A DNA stretch of 64,000 nt from Bacteroides intestinalis DSM 17393 (lineage in GTDB: Bacteria > Bacteroidota > Bacteroidia > Bacteroidales > Bacteroidaceae). The notes beneath the pieces are model-generated. The model was not told the origin of the DNA and did not search any database. It saw nothing but the letters and a program-made list of their open reading frames with translations. Location: contig NZ_ABJL02000008.1 in the NCBI RefSeq assembly GCF_000172175.1, positions 1,736,001 to 1,800,000 on the forward strand. Direction: 5' to 3'. Made by a program: the position numbers and the translations under genes. Below, piece after piece: positions 9,232 to 17,891 of this stretch; the first letter of the stretch is position 1; each line of letters opens with the position of its first letter.

Positions 9232-9350
9232 TCGCGGTTTGAGTTACGAATCGTTATCGTATAGTTCTCCTTTTTATATTTTATTAAGCAGACCTCTCCT
9301 TTAATTATCCCCCTCACTCTTACTTAATATTTATTTAATTAAAATTTCAA

Positions 9351-9635
9351 ATGAACATTTACATTTCAGGTTTAAGCTATGGCATAAATGATGCTGACTT
9401 GAACGAATTATTCTCAGCGTATGGAGAGACCTCTTCAGCTAAAGTTATTATGGACAGAGAATCGGGAAGATCCAGAGGATTTGGTTTCGTCGAAATGACA
9501 AGCGATACAGATGGACAAAAGGCAATTAATGAACTTAACGGAGCAGAATACGATCAGAAAACTATTTCAGTAAGCGTTGCACGTCCTCGTGAAGAAAGAC
9601 CTCGTAACAACGGTTATAATTCCAGACGTTATTAA
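9351..9635 (+). CDS. RRM-domain RNA-binding protein
   Basis: This 94-residue protein is a single RNA recognition motif with a short basic tail. RNP2 is IYISGL at residues 3-8 and RNP1 is RGFGFVEM near residue 43, with the aromatic residues needed for RNA stacking. The tail PREERPRNNGYNSRRY is arginine-rich. Bacteroides encode several such stand-alone RRM proteins, which are known as global post-transcriptional regulators in this genus. The long AT-rich leader could allow autoregulation, but no specific element is identified. A good terminator follows the gene, so it is monocistronic. Confidence 0.93.
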   Translation: MNIYISGLSYGINDADLNELFSAYGETSSAKVIMDRESGRSRGFGFVEMTSDTDGQKAINELNGAEYDQKTISVSVARPREERPRNNGYNSRRY

Positions 9636-9649
9636 TGTCTACCCTACAA

Positions 9650-9687
9650 CAAGAACAAGAGATCAGATCTTCTGTTCTTGCTTTTTT
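9650..9687 (+). terminator. Intrinsic terminator of the RRM gene
   Basis: CAAGAACA (9650-9657) pairs with TGTTCTTG (9673-9680), followed by CTTTTTT. Confidence 0.85.
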
Positions 9688-9785
9688 CAACTAAAACAGC
9701 AATACAAAGAAAAGAACATCGCTAAACGAATAGAATACCCGGAAGTATATTTATCCGCTTACAGTCTTATTACAATATCAGTTTT

Positions 9786-10877
9786 ATGAAGCCATTTTTT
9801 ATTGGAAATATAGAGATAAAAACACCTATCATACAAGGTGGAATGGGAGTCGGAATTTCATTGTCCGGCCTGGCATCAGCCGTAGCCAACGAAGGCGGCA
9901 TTGGTGTTATTTCATGTGCAGGTTTAGGCCTGCTATACCCTAAAGGCAAAGGCGACTATACCGAAAAGTGCATTTGCGGACTCAAAGAGGAAATCAGAAA
10001 AGCCCGCCAAAAAACAAAAGGAATCATCGGAGTGAATATCATGGTGGCCCTTTCCAATTATGCAGAGATGGTACGCACTGCCATAAGCGAAAAAATCGAC
10101 GTAGTCTTTGCCGGTGCAGGACTTCCGCTCGACCTCCCCCTATACCTGACACCGGAAAGCAAAACGAAGTTGGTGCCCATTGTATCTTCTTCAAGAGCGG
10201 CCAAGATTATATGTGACAAATGGCAGAAGAACTTTGATTATTTACCCGATGCCATAGTAGTAGAAGGCCCTAAAGCCGGAGGACATTTGGGCTTTAAGAA
10301 AGAACAGATACAAGATGAGAAATACGCTTTGGAATCCTTGATACCCGAAGTTGTAGCAATTGCAATGAACTATAAGGAAAGAAAAGATATTCCTGTAATT
10401 GCCGCAGGTGGAATCTCTACAGGCGAAGATATTGCACGATTCATGCAATTGGGAGCTTCAGCCGTACAAATGGGAAGCATTTTCGTAACAACCCAAGAGT
10501 GCGATGCTTCACAAACCTTCAAAGAGGTTTATATCCACTCTAAGCCCGAAGACGTTCTCATTATCGAAAGTCCCGTAGGAATGCCCGGACGAGCCATTGA
10601 TGGGGAATTTATCCGTAATGTAGAGAAAGGACAGGAAAAGCCCAAATGTTGCTCATTCCATTGCATCAAGACGTGTGACTATCAGAAGAGTCCTTACTGC
10701 ATCATCAAAGCACTGTATAATGCGGCCAAAGGAAATATGAAAAGAGGATATGCATTTGCAGGTAGTAATGCTTTTCTCTCTGAAAAAATACGCAGTGTAA
10801 AAGAAGTGATAACTACATTGAACAATGAGTTTCTTTTAGCAACCTGCCAATTAGCCCCAGCGAAAATGAAAACTTAA
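9786..10877 (+). CDS. Nitronate monooxygenase / 2-nitropropane dioxygenase-like FMN enzyme
   Basis: The product (363 aa) is an FMN-binding TIM-barrel protein of the nitronate monooxygenase/FabK group. Landmarks are IIQGGMGVGISLSGLASAVAN at the N terminus, GVNIMVAL, VEGPKAGGHLG (the conserved His region), and IAAGGISTGEDIARFMQLGASAVQMGS, the phosphate-binding strand-loop. Family members oxidise alkyl nitronates or reduce enoyl-ACP; these cannot be separated here. The C-terminal region has a cysteine-rich stretch, KCCSFHCIKTCDYQKSPYC, that could bind metal or an Fe-S cluster. A 66-codon gene follows after 12 nt. Confidence 0.85.
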   Translation: MKPFFIGNIEIKTPIIQGGMGVGISLSGLASAVANEGGIGVISCAGLGLLYPKGKGDYTEKCICGLKEEIRKARQKTKGIIGVNIMVALSNYAEMVRTAISEKIDVVFAGAGLPLDLPLYLTPESKTKLVPIVSSSRAAKIICDKWQKNFDYLPDAIVVEGPKAGGHLGFKKEQIQDEKYALESLIPEVVAIAMNYKERKDIPVIAAGGISTGEDIARFMQLGASAVQMGSIFVTTQECDASQTFKEVYIHSKPEDVLIIESPVGMPGRAIDGEFIRNVEKGQEKPKCCSFHCIKTCDYQKSPYCIIKALYNAAKGNMKRGYAFAGSNAFLSEKIRSVKEVITTLNNEFLLATCQLAPAKMKT

Positions 10878-10889
10878 AAACAATTCAAT

Positions 10890-11090
10890 ATGATGAAAAA
10901 GAGTATTGTCCGACCAGAGACCAGTCAGTTAGCAGAAAACGCTCTTAAAGAGCATAAGAAAAAAGTTGGAGAAGTTATTCTTGTAGCAATTACTCCACGA
11001 ACAACAATTGAACTTCCGGCCAATCTATCTCAAGCTGAAATAGCCGAACGTGTAGAACTCTATAAAAAACTGCATAGTTCCAAAATATAA
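10890..11090 (+). CDS. Small conserved-looking hypothetical protein
   Basis: This 66-residue open frame starts 12 nt after the nitronate monooxygenase gene and ends 33 nt before a clear terminator, so it fits inside the operon. It is rich in Lys and Glu, has a hydrophobic strand VGEVILVAITPRTTIELP, and ends in an amphipathic helix (LSQAEIAERVELYKKLH). I do not recognise a family. Position and terminator support it being real; there is no functional clue beyond the neighbour. Confidence 0.55.
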   Translation: MMKKSIVRPETSQLAENALKEHKKKVGEVILVAITPRTTIELPANLSQAEIAERVELYKKLHSSKI

Positions 11091-11123
11091 TTCAGTTGAT
11101 TTTTCATCGATTGACAAAATATA

Positions 11124-11157
11124 AAAGCCCTGAAGTGCGAAACTTCAGAGCTTTTTA
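11124..11157 (+). terminator. Intrinsic terminator after the nitronate monooxygenase operon
   Basis: AAAGCCCTGAAGT pairs with ACTTCAGAGCTTT, followed by a T-run. Confidence 0.85.
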
Positions 11158-11345
11158 AATCATTCTCCTATTAACAGTTTACTTATTGCAGCATTATTCA
11201 TAGCCCATTCATAGGTGTAAGCCTCATAGGCTTCAAGAGTATCCATCATCCGGTATCACTGGTACGTTTCATGAAAAGTAAATTTCGTTCGGGTAGTCAG
11301 TTGTACACTGAGGATATCTAAAGGGAGTGTAGTATCCGGATATCC

Positions 11346-12224
11346 CTATCCCCCTACTCCCGTCACTGTCTTCAGCAAATAACCTATCAGAAAACTGATT
11401 CCGGCCACGGAGAAGCTCAACACTGCCATCTCTGTGAAACGTCGTTTAAAGCTTTCATTACGGGCAATGGCATAATAATAGTTGAAAAAAGCAATAATCA
11501 GCAACGCCATCACCAGCATGATGCATAAAGCCAGAACAGGACTTGACAATAAGATAAACGGACCTACCAAAGCCACTACGGTTATGATATAAGCTATCCC
11601 CGTATAAATAGCTGCCTTAACCGGACGCTTATTATGAGTCTTTTCTGATTTAGTGGAAAGGTATTCGGAAGAAGCCATAGAAAGTGCCGCTGCAATCCCT
11701 GTAATGCTGCCGGTCAGCGCAATCAGTTTCGTATCATTCAGCGCCAGCGTGAAACCTGCCAATGCTCCGGTAAACTCCACCAAGGCATCATTCAGCCCTA
11801 GGACCACCGAACCCATATATTGCAAGCGCTCCTCATCTATCATTTCAATAAGCTTTTCTTCATGGTGCTGCTCATCCCGCGCCATCTCGGCAAAGTGTTC
11901 CATACTCGGGTATTGGGAATATACCCCACTCGTTTCTTTCTCTCCCAGTTCCAGACGACGAACGGCAAACGTAGCACCCAGTAGACGCACTAACCATACA
12001 TAAAAGCAGATTTCAAAACGATTAGGACTGACATCCTGATGAGTATAGCCTCGCAGTGTGGCGTAATGCCTACGTTCATCCTCTGCAATACGTTGCAATA
12101 TCTCCCGGTTATGGGGATTCTTTTCCTTTGCCGCTAACTTCTGGTATATAATACTCGATGTTATTTCCTCTTTCTGAAAGCCAATCATCCTTTTTATCAA
12201 TTCTTGTTCAGTCTCTTTCTCCAT
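11346..12224 (-). CDS. Ferritin-like/rubrerythrin domain fused to VIT1/CCC1 transporter (MbfA-like)
   Basis: The product is 292 aa. Residues 1 to about 130 form a ferritin-like diiron bundle: E19/E20 in GFQKEEITSS, the EDERRH motif near residue 50, and EMARDEQHHEEKLIE near residue 118. The remainder is a VIT1/CCC1-type membrane domain starting MGSVVLGLNDALVEFTGALAGFTLAL, with about five helices. In other bacteria this fusion (MbfA, Erv1-Vit1 proteins) exports iron or manganese, the soluble domain sensing or binding the metal. Here it probably lowers cytoplasmic Fe(II) and protects against peroxide. It appears monocistronic on the minus strand; no perfect -7 box was found upstream. Confidence 0.88.
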   Translation of the reverse strand: MEKETEQELIKRMIGFQKEEITSSIIYQKLAAKEKNPHNREILQRIAEDERRHYATLRGYTHQDVSPNRFEICFYVWLVRLLGATFAVRRLELGEKETSGVYSQYPSMEHFAEMARDEQHHEEKLIEMIDEERLQYMGSVVLGLNDALVEFTGALAGFTLALNDTKLIALTGSITGIAAALSMASSEYLSTKSEKTHNKRPVKAAIYTGIAYIITVVALVGPFILLSSPVLALCIMLVMALLIIAFFNYYYAIARNESFKRRFTEMAVLSFSVAGISFLIGYLLKTVTGVGG

Positions 12225-12312
12225 GCTCTTTATTTTAAGGATACACTAAATTATAAGTTATTTATCAGGTACAACAATCCAAGCAATAATTGTTTCCGGT
12301 CAGAATGATTTT

Positions 12313-13251
12313 TTAATAAAACATAGAAAGCTGATCGGTACGCAGACTCTTCATTTCCCGTTCTTTAATCACCACATCCTTATCTACTTCTCCGATTAGC
12401 ATCGGAGAATCCTTATCGTGTTTACTCCGGTTAAATTTTGCCGTATTATAATTATCTTTAATAGCATAGCAATAAATGCAGCCATTAAGGCAACTTTCAT
12501 AAGTGCCGATGTCAATACTTTCCACACAACGGCAAATGTCCCGCTGATTCTTGTCTTTACGGGCAGTAATAGGATATCCGATAATTCGTTCAATCAACCT
12601 ATTGTCAACGCACACTCCACCCGAAATACCCAAATGAGATAAGTCGACCTTTGTTGTACAAGTATCTAACTCCATAGAACATTCATCCGCAACCTTCTTA
12701 AATGAAATGGCCATTGAATCGATATCTTCCTTTATCAACGGCTTGATATGAAACTCACGGAGAGAGGCACGCACATGCGGATAATGATCAATAAAACCCA
12801 GCATACACTTTTCAGTATAATCATGCAAAGCAAATGCCATTTCAGCAAATTTGTCTTGATGAAAAGCAACTGTGTATTGTTCATTCGTAAGAATAGGATC
12901 ATATCGCCACACCACTTTCTCCCTTCCTATCTTATCAGAAAGGCGTTTGAATGTATCTATACGCTTTTGAAGTGGTGGCAGTTTACTTTCAAGTTCCGTT
13001 CCGTACGGATTCAGTGTAAACTGGAAATAGTATTTATAGTCCTGCAATCTGTCCAGTTTATCAATCATCGGTGCAGGATTCTTCGTCCAAAAGACAACGC
13101 AATCAATAACAGCAGGGTCCAGGTTGACCCTGCTGATCATATTAGGATTATACGGATTAGGTACCAGAACATACCTTTCTTTTATCCGGTTGAGAAACCA
13201 CTCCGAATAAAAAGCAGGTATATCCGTCCTGCGACTGGCACTGATGATCAT
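12313..13251 (-). CDS. DUF1848 family protein
   Basis: The product is 312 aa and begins MIISASRRTDIPAFYSEWF, the characteristic DUF1848 opening, followed by DCVVFWTKNP and VVWRYDPIL. The C-terminal third carries clustered cysteines, CRCVESIDIGTYESCLNGC followed by IYC; the final CxxxCxxC (CLNGCIYC) is like a radical-SAM or spore photoproduct lyase-type [4Fe-4S] site, although at an unusual C-terminal position. The biochemical role is unknown. The gene lies 12 nt downstream of a 172-codon hypothetical gene on the same strand, so they are probably one transcript. Confidence 0.8.
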   Translation of the reverse strand: MIISASRRTDIPAFYSEWFLNRIKERYVLVPNPYNPNMISRVNLDPAVIDCVVFWTKNPAPMIDKLDRLQDYKYYFQFTLNPYGTELESKLPPLQKRIDTFKRLSDKIGREKVVWRYDPILTNEQYTVAFHQDKFAEMAFALHDYTEKCMLGFIDHYPHVRASLREFHIKPLIKEDIDSMAISFKKVADECSMELDTCTTKVDLSHLGISGGVCVDNRLIERIIGYPITARKDKNQRDICRCVESIDIGTYESCLNGCIYCYAIKDNYNTAKFNRSKHDKDSPMLIGEVDKDVVIKEREMKSLRTDQLSMFY

Positions 13252-13263
13252 CTTCCTACCTCG

Positions 13264-13782
13264 CTATTCGTCGGAAGATGGAACCACGTAATCTTCTTTA
13301 ATGAATTCGTCATATACCCTCTTGGGGTGGTCAAAATGAGCCACACCTGTACGATCTTCATTAAAGTTCTCGCGTCGGAATTTTTTCAGTTTCAAATTGT
13401 CTTCAGCATACTCTCTGAGTTTCCTCTTTTCACTTCCGTACAAAGAGCTATCCAACACCTCGGACTCCAACAAACCTTCCCTGGGAGTGATGGTAGGCAA
13501 TAGATTTTGTTCCAGCAGTCCGCGATAAGCACCATTGTACTCACACCAAACATTATCGCCCAAAACAAACAAGCGATACGTGTAGTTTGACCATGCCGTC
13601 TTGATGGTAATCTCGCGGGCATAGATTTCTACTGTTGCCTCCGAATTGTAATTCGGATCACGAATGACAACCAACTTTCTGCCTGAAATATCCTCTTTTA
13701 CTAAAGTTGTCCATCTCTCACAATTCAGGATCTCTTCGATAATTTCAGGTAGTTTTTCTCTAATCTCAAAATGTATTCTCAT
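13264..13782 (-). CDS. Hypothetical protein paired with DUF1848
   Basis: This 172-residue soluble protein has no signal peptide or membrane segment. Its middle (ATVEIYAREITIKTAWSNYTYRLFVLGDNVW) looks like alternating beta strands, and the C terminus is charged (RKLREYAEDNLKLKKFRREN). I do not recognise a family. Its stop is 12 nt from the DUF1848 start, so the two are probably translated from one message. Function unknown. Confidence 0.6.
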   Translation of the reverse strand: MRIHFEIREKLPEIIEEILNCERWTTLVKEDISGRKLVVIRDPNYNSEATVEIYAREITIKTAWSNYTYRLFVLGDNVWCEYNGAYRGLLEQNLLPTITPREGLLESEVLDSSLYGSEKRKLREYAEDNLKLKKFRRENFNEDRTGVAHFDHPKRVYDEFIKEDYVVPSSDE

Positions 13783-13880
13783 ATTCTTTGCCTGTGGGTC
13801 AGGACTTTTTTACTACCCCCCAATTTGATATATGCCCCTAAAGATAACGAGAATTTGCCAGAAAAACAATAAAAAATCCG

Positions 13881-15065
13881 TTATCTATTCGCCATGTGAT
13901 AGATATTTTCCATATCATCGCGATGTAAAACCTTCAATTTTCCGGTTGTTGTACTACCACCGGAACTGCATTTATCTGCCATGAGTTTGATTTCTTCGTC
14001 AGTGGCCTGCCGTCCTATCAGCTCGCAAATACTAACCGGCATTCCAATTGCGCGATAGAAATCTTCCATGGCTTCAATACCTGCCAAAGCAGTATGTCCG
14101 GGTGATTTAAAATCATTTGTTACACCCATCACATTCACGGCAAACTGAGCGAAACGGGTTACATTTTCTTTGTAAACATACCGTGCCCAGCTTCCCCAAA
14201 GAGCTGCCAGACCTGCACCATGTGCTACATCGAATAGTGCACTCAGTTCATGTTCAAGCTGGTGTGTTGCCCAGTCACCGGTTGTTCCACATCCCGTCAA
14301 ATCATTGTGTGCCAAGCTACCTGCCCACATAATTTGGGCACGATGTACATAATTCTCCGGTTCTTTCAGTACTTCAAAAACGCTATCTTTTACCGTACGG
14401 AGAATACTTTCAGCAATGGCATCAGTCACCGTCATATCGTCATCATGAGAGAAATAACGTTCCATGGTATGCATCATAATGTCCGTTACACCGCAAGCTG
14501 TCTGATAGTTGGGCAATGTATAAGTCCGTTCCGGATTCATCACAGCAAATTTGCAACGGCACAGATTATTGGAATAACCTTTTTTCAAATCACCGTCCTC
14601 ATTGGTTATCACGGTACTGTTACTCATTTCACTCCCCGCAGCAGGAATTGTCAGTACGGTAGCAACCGGCAGACAAGCTTCCGCATGGGCTCGTCCCATA
14701 TAAAAATCCCAGACTTCACCCTCATAAGGTACACCGAAAGCAATCGCCTTCGCAGAATCAATCACACTACCGCCACCTACGGCAAGAATGAAATCAACCT
14801 TTTCTTTCCGACACAGTTCAATACCCTCGTGTACTTTCGACAAACGTGGATTAGGAACCACCCCGCCCAGTTTTACGTAAGCAATGCCTTCCGCCTCCAA
14901 TGCCCGGCATATTTTATCCAGCAAACCGGAACGCTCCGCACTCTGTCCGCCATAATGTACTAGGACTTTAGTGCCGCTATATTGCTTCACCAATTTCCCT
15001 GTTTTATCTTCCGATAATGCTCCAAACACAACCTGTGTGGGTGCATAGTAAATAAAGTCTTTCAT
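13881..15065 (-). CDS. Iron-containing alcohol dehydrogenase, YqhD/butanol dehydrogenase type
   Basis: I place the start at the ATG at 15065 (MKDFIYYAPTQVVFG), giving 394 residues; a start ten codons earlier would run into the -7 box at 15093-15100. This is a group III metal-dependent alcohol dehydrogenase of the BdhA/YqhD branch: GGGSVIDSAKAIAFG binds nucleotide, and the His residues in HQLEHELSALFDVAHGAGL and neighbouring positions bind the metal. Such enzymes reduce a broad range of aldehydes with NADPH. It is divergent from the monomeric hydrogenase gene and may act as an electron sink or aldehyde detoxifier. Confidence 0.9.
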   Translation of the reverse strand: MKDFIYYAPTQVVFGALSEDKTGKLVKQYSGTKVLVHYGGQSAERSGLLDKICRALEAEGIAYVKLGGVVPNPRLSKVHEGIELCRKEKVDFILAVGGGSVIDSAKAIAFGVPYEGEVWDFYMGRAHAEACLPVATVLTIPAAGSEMSNSTVITNEDGDLKKGYSNNLCRCKFAVMNPERTYTLPNYQTACGVTDIMMHTMERYFSHDDDMTVTDAIAESILRTVKDSVFEVLKEPENYVHRAQIMWAGSLAHNDLTGCGTTGDWATHQLEHELSALFDVAHGAGLAALWGSWARYVYKENVTRFAQFAVNVMGVTNDFKSPGHTALAGIEAMEDFYRAIGMPVSICELIGRQATDEEIKLMADKCSSGGSTTTGKLKVLHRDDMENIYHMANR

Positions 15066-15092
15066 CGTCAATTTCGTTTTTTTATTCTGATA

Positions 15093-15100
15093 CAAAGATA
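15093..15100 (-). promoter_or_regulatory. -7 box (TATCTTTG) for the alcohol dehydrogenase
   Basis: The complement reads TATCTTTG, a perfect match, 27 nt upstream of the chosen ATG. The -33 is weak. Confidence 0.55.
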
Positions 15101-15145
15101 AGCATATTGAGGGTAGAAAGGTTCATAGAAACTATAACTTTTCAT

Positions 15146-15153
15146 TATCTTTG
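15146..15153 (+). promoter_or_regulatory. -7 box (TATCTTTG) for the monomeric hydrogenase
   Basis: Perfect TAnnTTTG match 39 nt before the ATG at 15193. It excludes an in-frame start at 15151, which lies inside the box. Confidence 0.6.
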
Positions 15154-15192
15154 CACCGTAATTACCGACTAACTAATCCGATAATAAATATT

Positions 15193-16653
15193 ATGGCATT
15201 TACCAACAACATTATGATTGTCCGCCACAGATTGCTGACAGAGCTGGTAAAACTGTGGAGGGATAACGAACTTGTAGAGAAAATAGACCGTCTTCCCATT
15301 GAATTGAGTCCGAGAAGGTCAAAACATGCAGGACGCTGCTGCGTACATAAAGAACGCGCCGTGTGGAAATACAAATCACTGCCGTTGCTGGGACTGGATA
15401 TGGAAGATGAAAAAGATGAATTAACCCCATTATCAGAGTATGCAGTACATGCACTGGACCGTGCAGAAAACGGAACGCCGAAAGATAACATCATGTGTGT
15501 GATTGACGAAGCATGTTCCGCCTGCGTACAAATCAATTACGAAATCACCAACCTTTGCCGCGGATGTACCGCCCGTAGCTGCCAGACCAACTGTCCGAAG
15601 AAAGCTGTCCATGTAAAGGAAAGCGGACAGGCATGGATAGACCATGATGAATGCATCAGTTGTGGTATTTGCCACAAGAGCTGTCCCTATCATGCTATCG
15701 TCTATATCCCAGTACCTTGCGAAGAGGCTTGTCCGGTGAAAGCTATCAGCAAGGATAAGAAAGGTATCGAACACATCGACGAAAGCAAATGTATCTATTG
15801 CGGAAAGTGTCTCAACGCTTGTCCGTTCGGAGCAATTTTCGAAGTGTCACAGGTATTCGATATCCTGCACAAGATACGCAAAGGAGAAAAAATAGTGGCC
15901 ATTGTGGCACCGTCTATCCTGGGACAATTCAAGACTACTATTGAGCAGGTATATGGCGCACTCAAAGCTGTAGGATTCACTGATGTCATCGAAGTGGCTC
16001 AGGGAGCTATGGATACGGTCAGCAACGAAGCACATGAATTGATAGAGAAGTTGGAAGAAGGACAGAAGTTTATGACTACTTCCTGCTGTCCTTCCTACAT
16101 AGAACTCGTAAATAAACATATTCCGGGCATGAAGCCCTATGTTTCAAGCACAGGTTCACCCATGTATTATGCCGCACGAATTGCTAAGGAGAAATATCCG
16201 GATGCCAAAGTCGTTTTCATCGGCCCGTGTGTAGCCAAACGTAAAGAGGCCCAGCGTGATGAAGCTGTAGATTTTGTTATGACTTTCGAAGAAGTGGCGT
16301 CTGTATTGGACGGACTGGATATTCAGTTAGAGCAATCGCAACCTTATACCATGTCGTTCGCATCCGTGCGCGAGGCACATGGATTTGCCCAGGCTGGTGG
16401 CGTAATGGGAGCAGTAAAAGCCTATCTGAAAGAAGAAGCTGACAAAATCAATGCCATCCAAGTAGCTAATCTGGATAAGAAAACCATCGGTTCATTGCGG
16501 GCGTATGCCAAATCAGGCAAAGCACCGGGGCAATTTATAGAAGTGATGGCATGTGAAGGTGGCTGTATCACCGGACCTTGTACGCACAATGAGATTGCCG
16601 CAGGTAAACGTCAGTTTGTACAAGAATTAGCTAAACAGGAAAAGACGTATTAA
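15193..16653 (+). CDS. Monomeric [FeFe]-hydrogenase with ferredoxin domains (group B-like)
   Basis: The start is the ATG at 15193 (MAFTNNIMIVRHRL), giving 486 aa. The N-terminal region is followed by several [4Fe-4S] ferredoxin motifs: CRGCTARSCQTNCP, CISCGICHKSCP and CIYCGKCLNACP. The C-terminal H-cluster domain shows TSCCPSY (L1), FIGPCVAKRKEA (L2, with P-C where MPC is usual) and MACEGGCITGPC (L3). The L2 and L3 variants and the domain layout fit the poorly characterised group B hydrogenases of anaerobes, which probably use ferredoxin as partner. It stands directly upstream of its maturase genes hydE, hydG and hydF. Confidence 0.9.
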   Translation: MAFTNNIMIVRHRLLTELVKLWRDNELVEKIDRLPIELSPRRSKHAGRCCVHKERAVWKYKSLPLLGLDMEDEKDELTPLSEYAVHALDRAENGTPKDNIMCVIDEACSACVQINYEITNLCRGCTARSCQTNCPKKAVHVKESGQAWIDHDECISCGICHKSCPYHAIVYIPVPCEEACPVKAISKDKKGIEHIDESKCIYCGKCLNACPFGAIFEVSQVFDILHKIRKGEKIVAIVAPSILGQFKTTIEQVYGALKAVGFTDVIEVAQGAMDTVSNEAHELIEKLEEGQKFMTTSCCPSYIELVNKHIPGMKPYVSSTGSPMYYAARIAKEKYPDAKVVFIGPCVAKRKEAQRDEAVDFVMTFEEVASVLDGLDIQLEQSQPYTMSFASVREAHGFAQAGGVMGAVKAYLKEEADKINAIQVANLDKKTIGSLRAYAKSGKAPGQFIEVMACEGGCITGPCTHNEIAAGKRQFVQELAKQEKTY

Positions 16654-16668
16654 AATTGATGAATAGGT

Positions 16669-16808
16669 ACGCGGACAACGCGGACTAAACGGACGAACAC
16701 GGATTTAAAAGGCTACGCTTATTGATAACTAAATCCGCGTTATCGTGCGTCATCTGCGGACGAAAAATAAAAATCCGCGCTCGTCCGTTTAGTCCGTGTC
16801 GTCCGGGT
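16669..16808. repeat. Intergenic imperfect inverted repeat (38-bp arms)
   Basis: The arm 16669-16706 pairs with 16771-16808; only a few positions differ. Both arms contain GGACTAAACGGACGA or its complement. A further partial copy, AAATCCGCGTTATC, lies in the loop at 16731. This GC-rich element fills the gap between the hydrogenase gene and hydE. Confidence 0.85.
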
Positions 16809-16826
16809 ATCCATTAATAAAACAAC

Positions 16827-17858
16827 ATGAAGAATCTGATTGACCGATTGCATAGTGAACGAAGTCTAAGTGCTGAAGAATATAAAGCACTACTCCTTTG
16901 CCAAGACGCTGATACTTTAAAGTATCTGCAGGAGCAGGCACGGGAGGTGTCACTTGAGCAGTTTGGCAATCGGGTATTTATTCGTGGGCTGATCGAGATT
17001 ACCAACCATTGCCGTAACAATTGCTATTATTGCGGTATACGGAAAGGAAATCAATCTGTTCTCCGTTATGAGTTGACACGGGAAGATATTCTGGAATGTT
17101 GTCGTGAAGGGTATACCCTCGGTTTCCGGACTTTCGTCTTGCAAGGTGGTGAAACATCCTCCGTAAAAGATGATTTTATCCTTGAAACTGTTACTGCTAT
17201 ACATCGTGAGTTTCCGGATTGCGCCATCACACTATCATTAGGCGAAAAGTCCCATGAGACTTACGAGCATTTCTTCCGGGCGGGTGCCAATCGATATTTG
17301 CTTCGCCACGAAACGCATAATGAAGAGCATTACCATCATCTGCACCCCGATAAGATGTCTATCAGACAACGCCTGCAATGTTTGGCATGGCTGAAAGAAA
17401 TAGGATATCAGACAGGAACAGGTATTATGGTAGGGAGTCCGGGACAAAACACCGATCATCTGGTGGAAGACCTCCTTTTTATAGAGCGATTTCATCCTGA
17501 AATGATAGGAATCGGTCCTTTTATTCCTCACCACGATACCCCGTTTGCAGCATGCCCGCCGGGAAGCATGGAGATGACCCTGAAACTTCTTTCCATCTTC
17601 CGGTTAATGCATCCGAAGGTATTATTACCCTCTACCACAGCATTAGCAACGCTTGCACCGGATGGACGGGAACGCGGAATACTGGCAGGAGCCAACGTAG
17701 TAATGCCGAACCTTTCTCCCCCGGAACAACGGAACAAATACTCACTTTATGATAACAAAGCCTCTTTGGGAGCCGAAGCCGCAGAAGGCTTACAACAATT
17801 AGAAGAGAAACTGACGGTTATCGGATACCGGATATCGAAAGAAAGAGGAGACTACTAA
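16827..17858 (+). CDS. hydE: [FeFe]-hydrogenase H-cluster maturase HydE (radical SAM)
   Basis: The 343-residue radical SAM enzyme carries the cluster motif CRNNCYYCG near residue 65 in IEITNHCRNNCYYCGIRKGN, then the barrel strands FVLQGGETSS and GIMVGSPGQNTDHL typical of HydE/BioB-like enzymes. HydE makes an intermediate used to build the dithiomethylamine-bridged diiron subcluster. It is followed after 33 nt by hydG and then hydF, the complete maturation set. The 173-nt gap before it is occupied by an inverted repeat, so it may share the promoter of the hydrogenase gene upstream. Confidence 0.93.
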   Translation: MKNLIDRLHSERSLSAEEYKALLLCQDADTLKYLQEQAREVSLEQFGNRVFIRGLIEITNHCRNNCYYCGIRKGNQSVLRYELTREDILECCREGYTLGFRTFVLQGGETSSVKDDFILETVTAIHREFPDCAITLSLGEKSHETYEHFFRAGANRYLLRHETHNEEHYHHLHPDKMSIRQRLQCLAWLKEIGYQTGTGIMVGSPGQNTDHLVEDLLFIERFHPEMIGIGPFIPHHDTPFAACPPGSMEMTLKLLSIFRLMHPKVLLPSTTALATLAPDGRERGILAGANVVMPNLSPPEQRNKYSLYDNKASLGAEAAEGLQQLEEKLTVIGYRISKERGDY

Positions 17859-17891
17859 TCACTAATCACTCACCCCTAATCACTAAAAAAC

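Noticed and set aside
9232..9350. Riboswitch in the RRM gene leader
   Set aside because: The leader is AT-rich without stable conserved stems I can recognise; autoregulation by the RRM protein itself is simpler.
11160..11254. Short minus-strand frame reading DTLEAYEAYTYEWAMNNAA before a stop, possible gene remnant
   Set aside because: Only about 30 codons with a stop just upstream, no recognised family. Too little to call a pseudogene; the 11160-11345 gap otherwise holds nothing I can name.
13783..13880. Regulatory element between the hypothetical gene and the second alcohol dehydrogenase
   Set aside because: About 98 nt with only a weak -7-like sequence (TATCTTTA on the minus strand); no convincing structure.
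15162..15536. Open frames opposite the hydrogenase and other large genes (for example 21835-22821 and 23397-24347 on the plus strand)
   Set aside because: They are antisense to strongly supported genes, have no family signature and implausible composition; they are by-products of codon bias.
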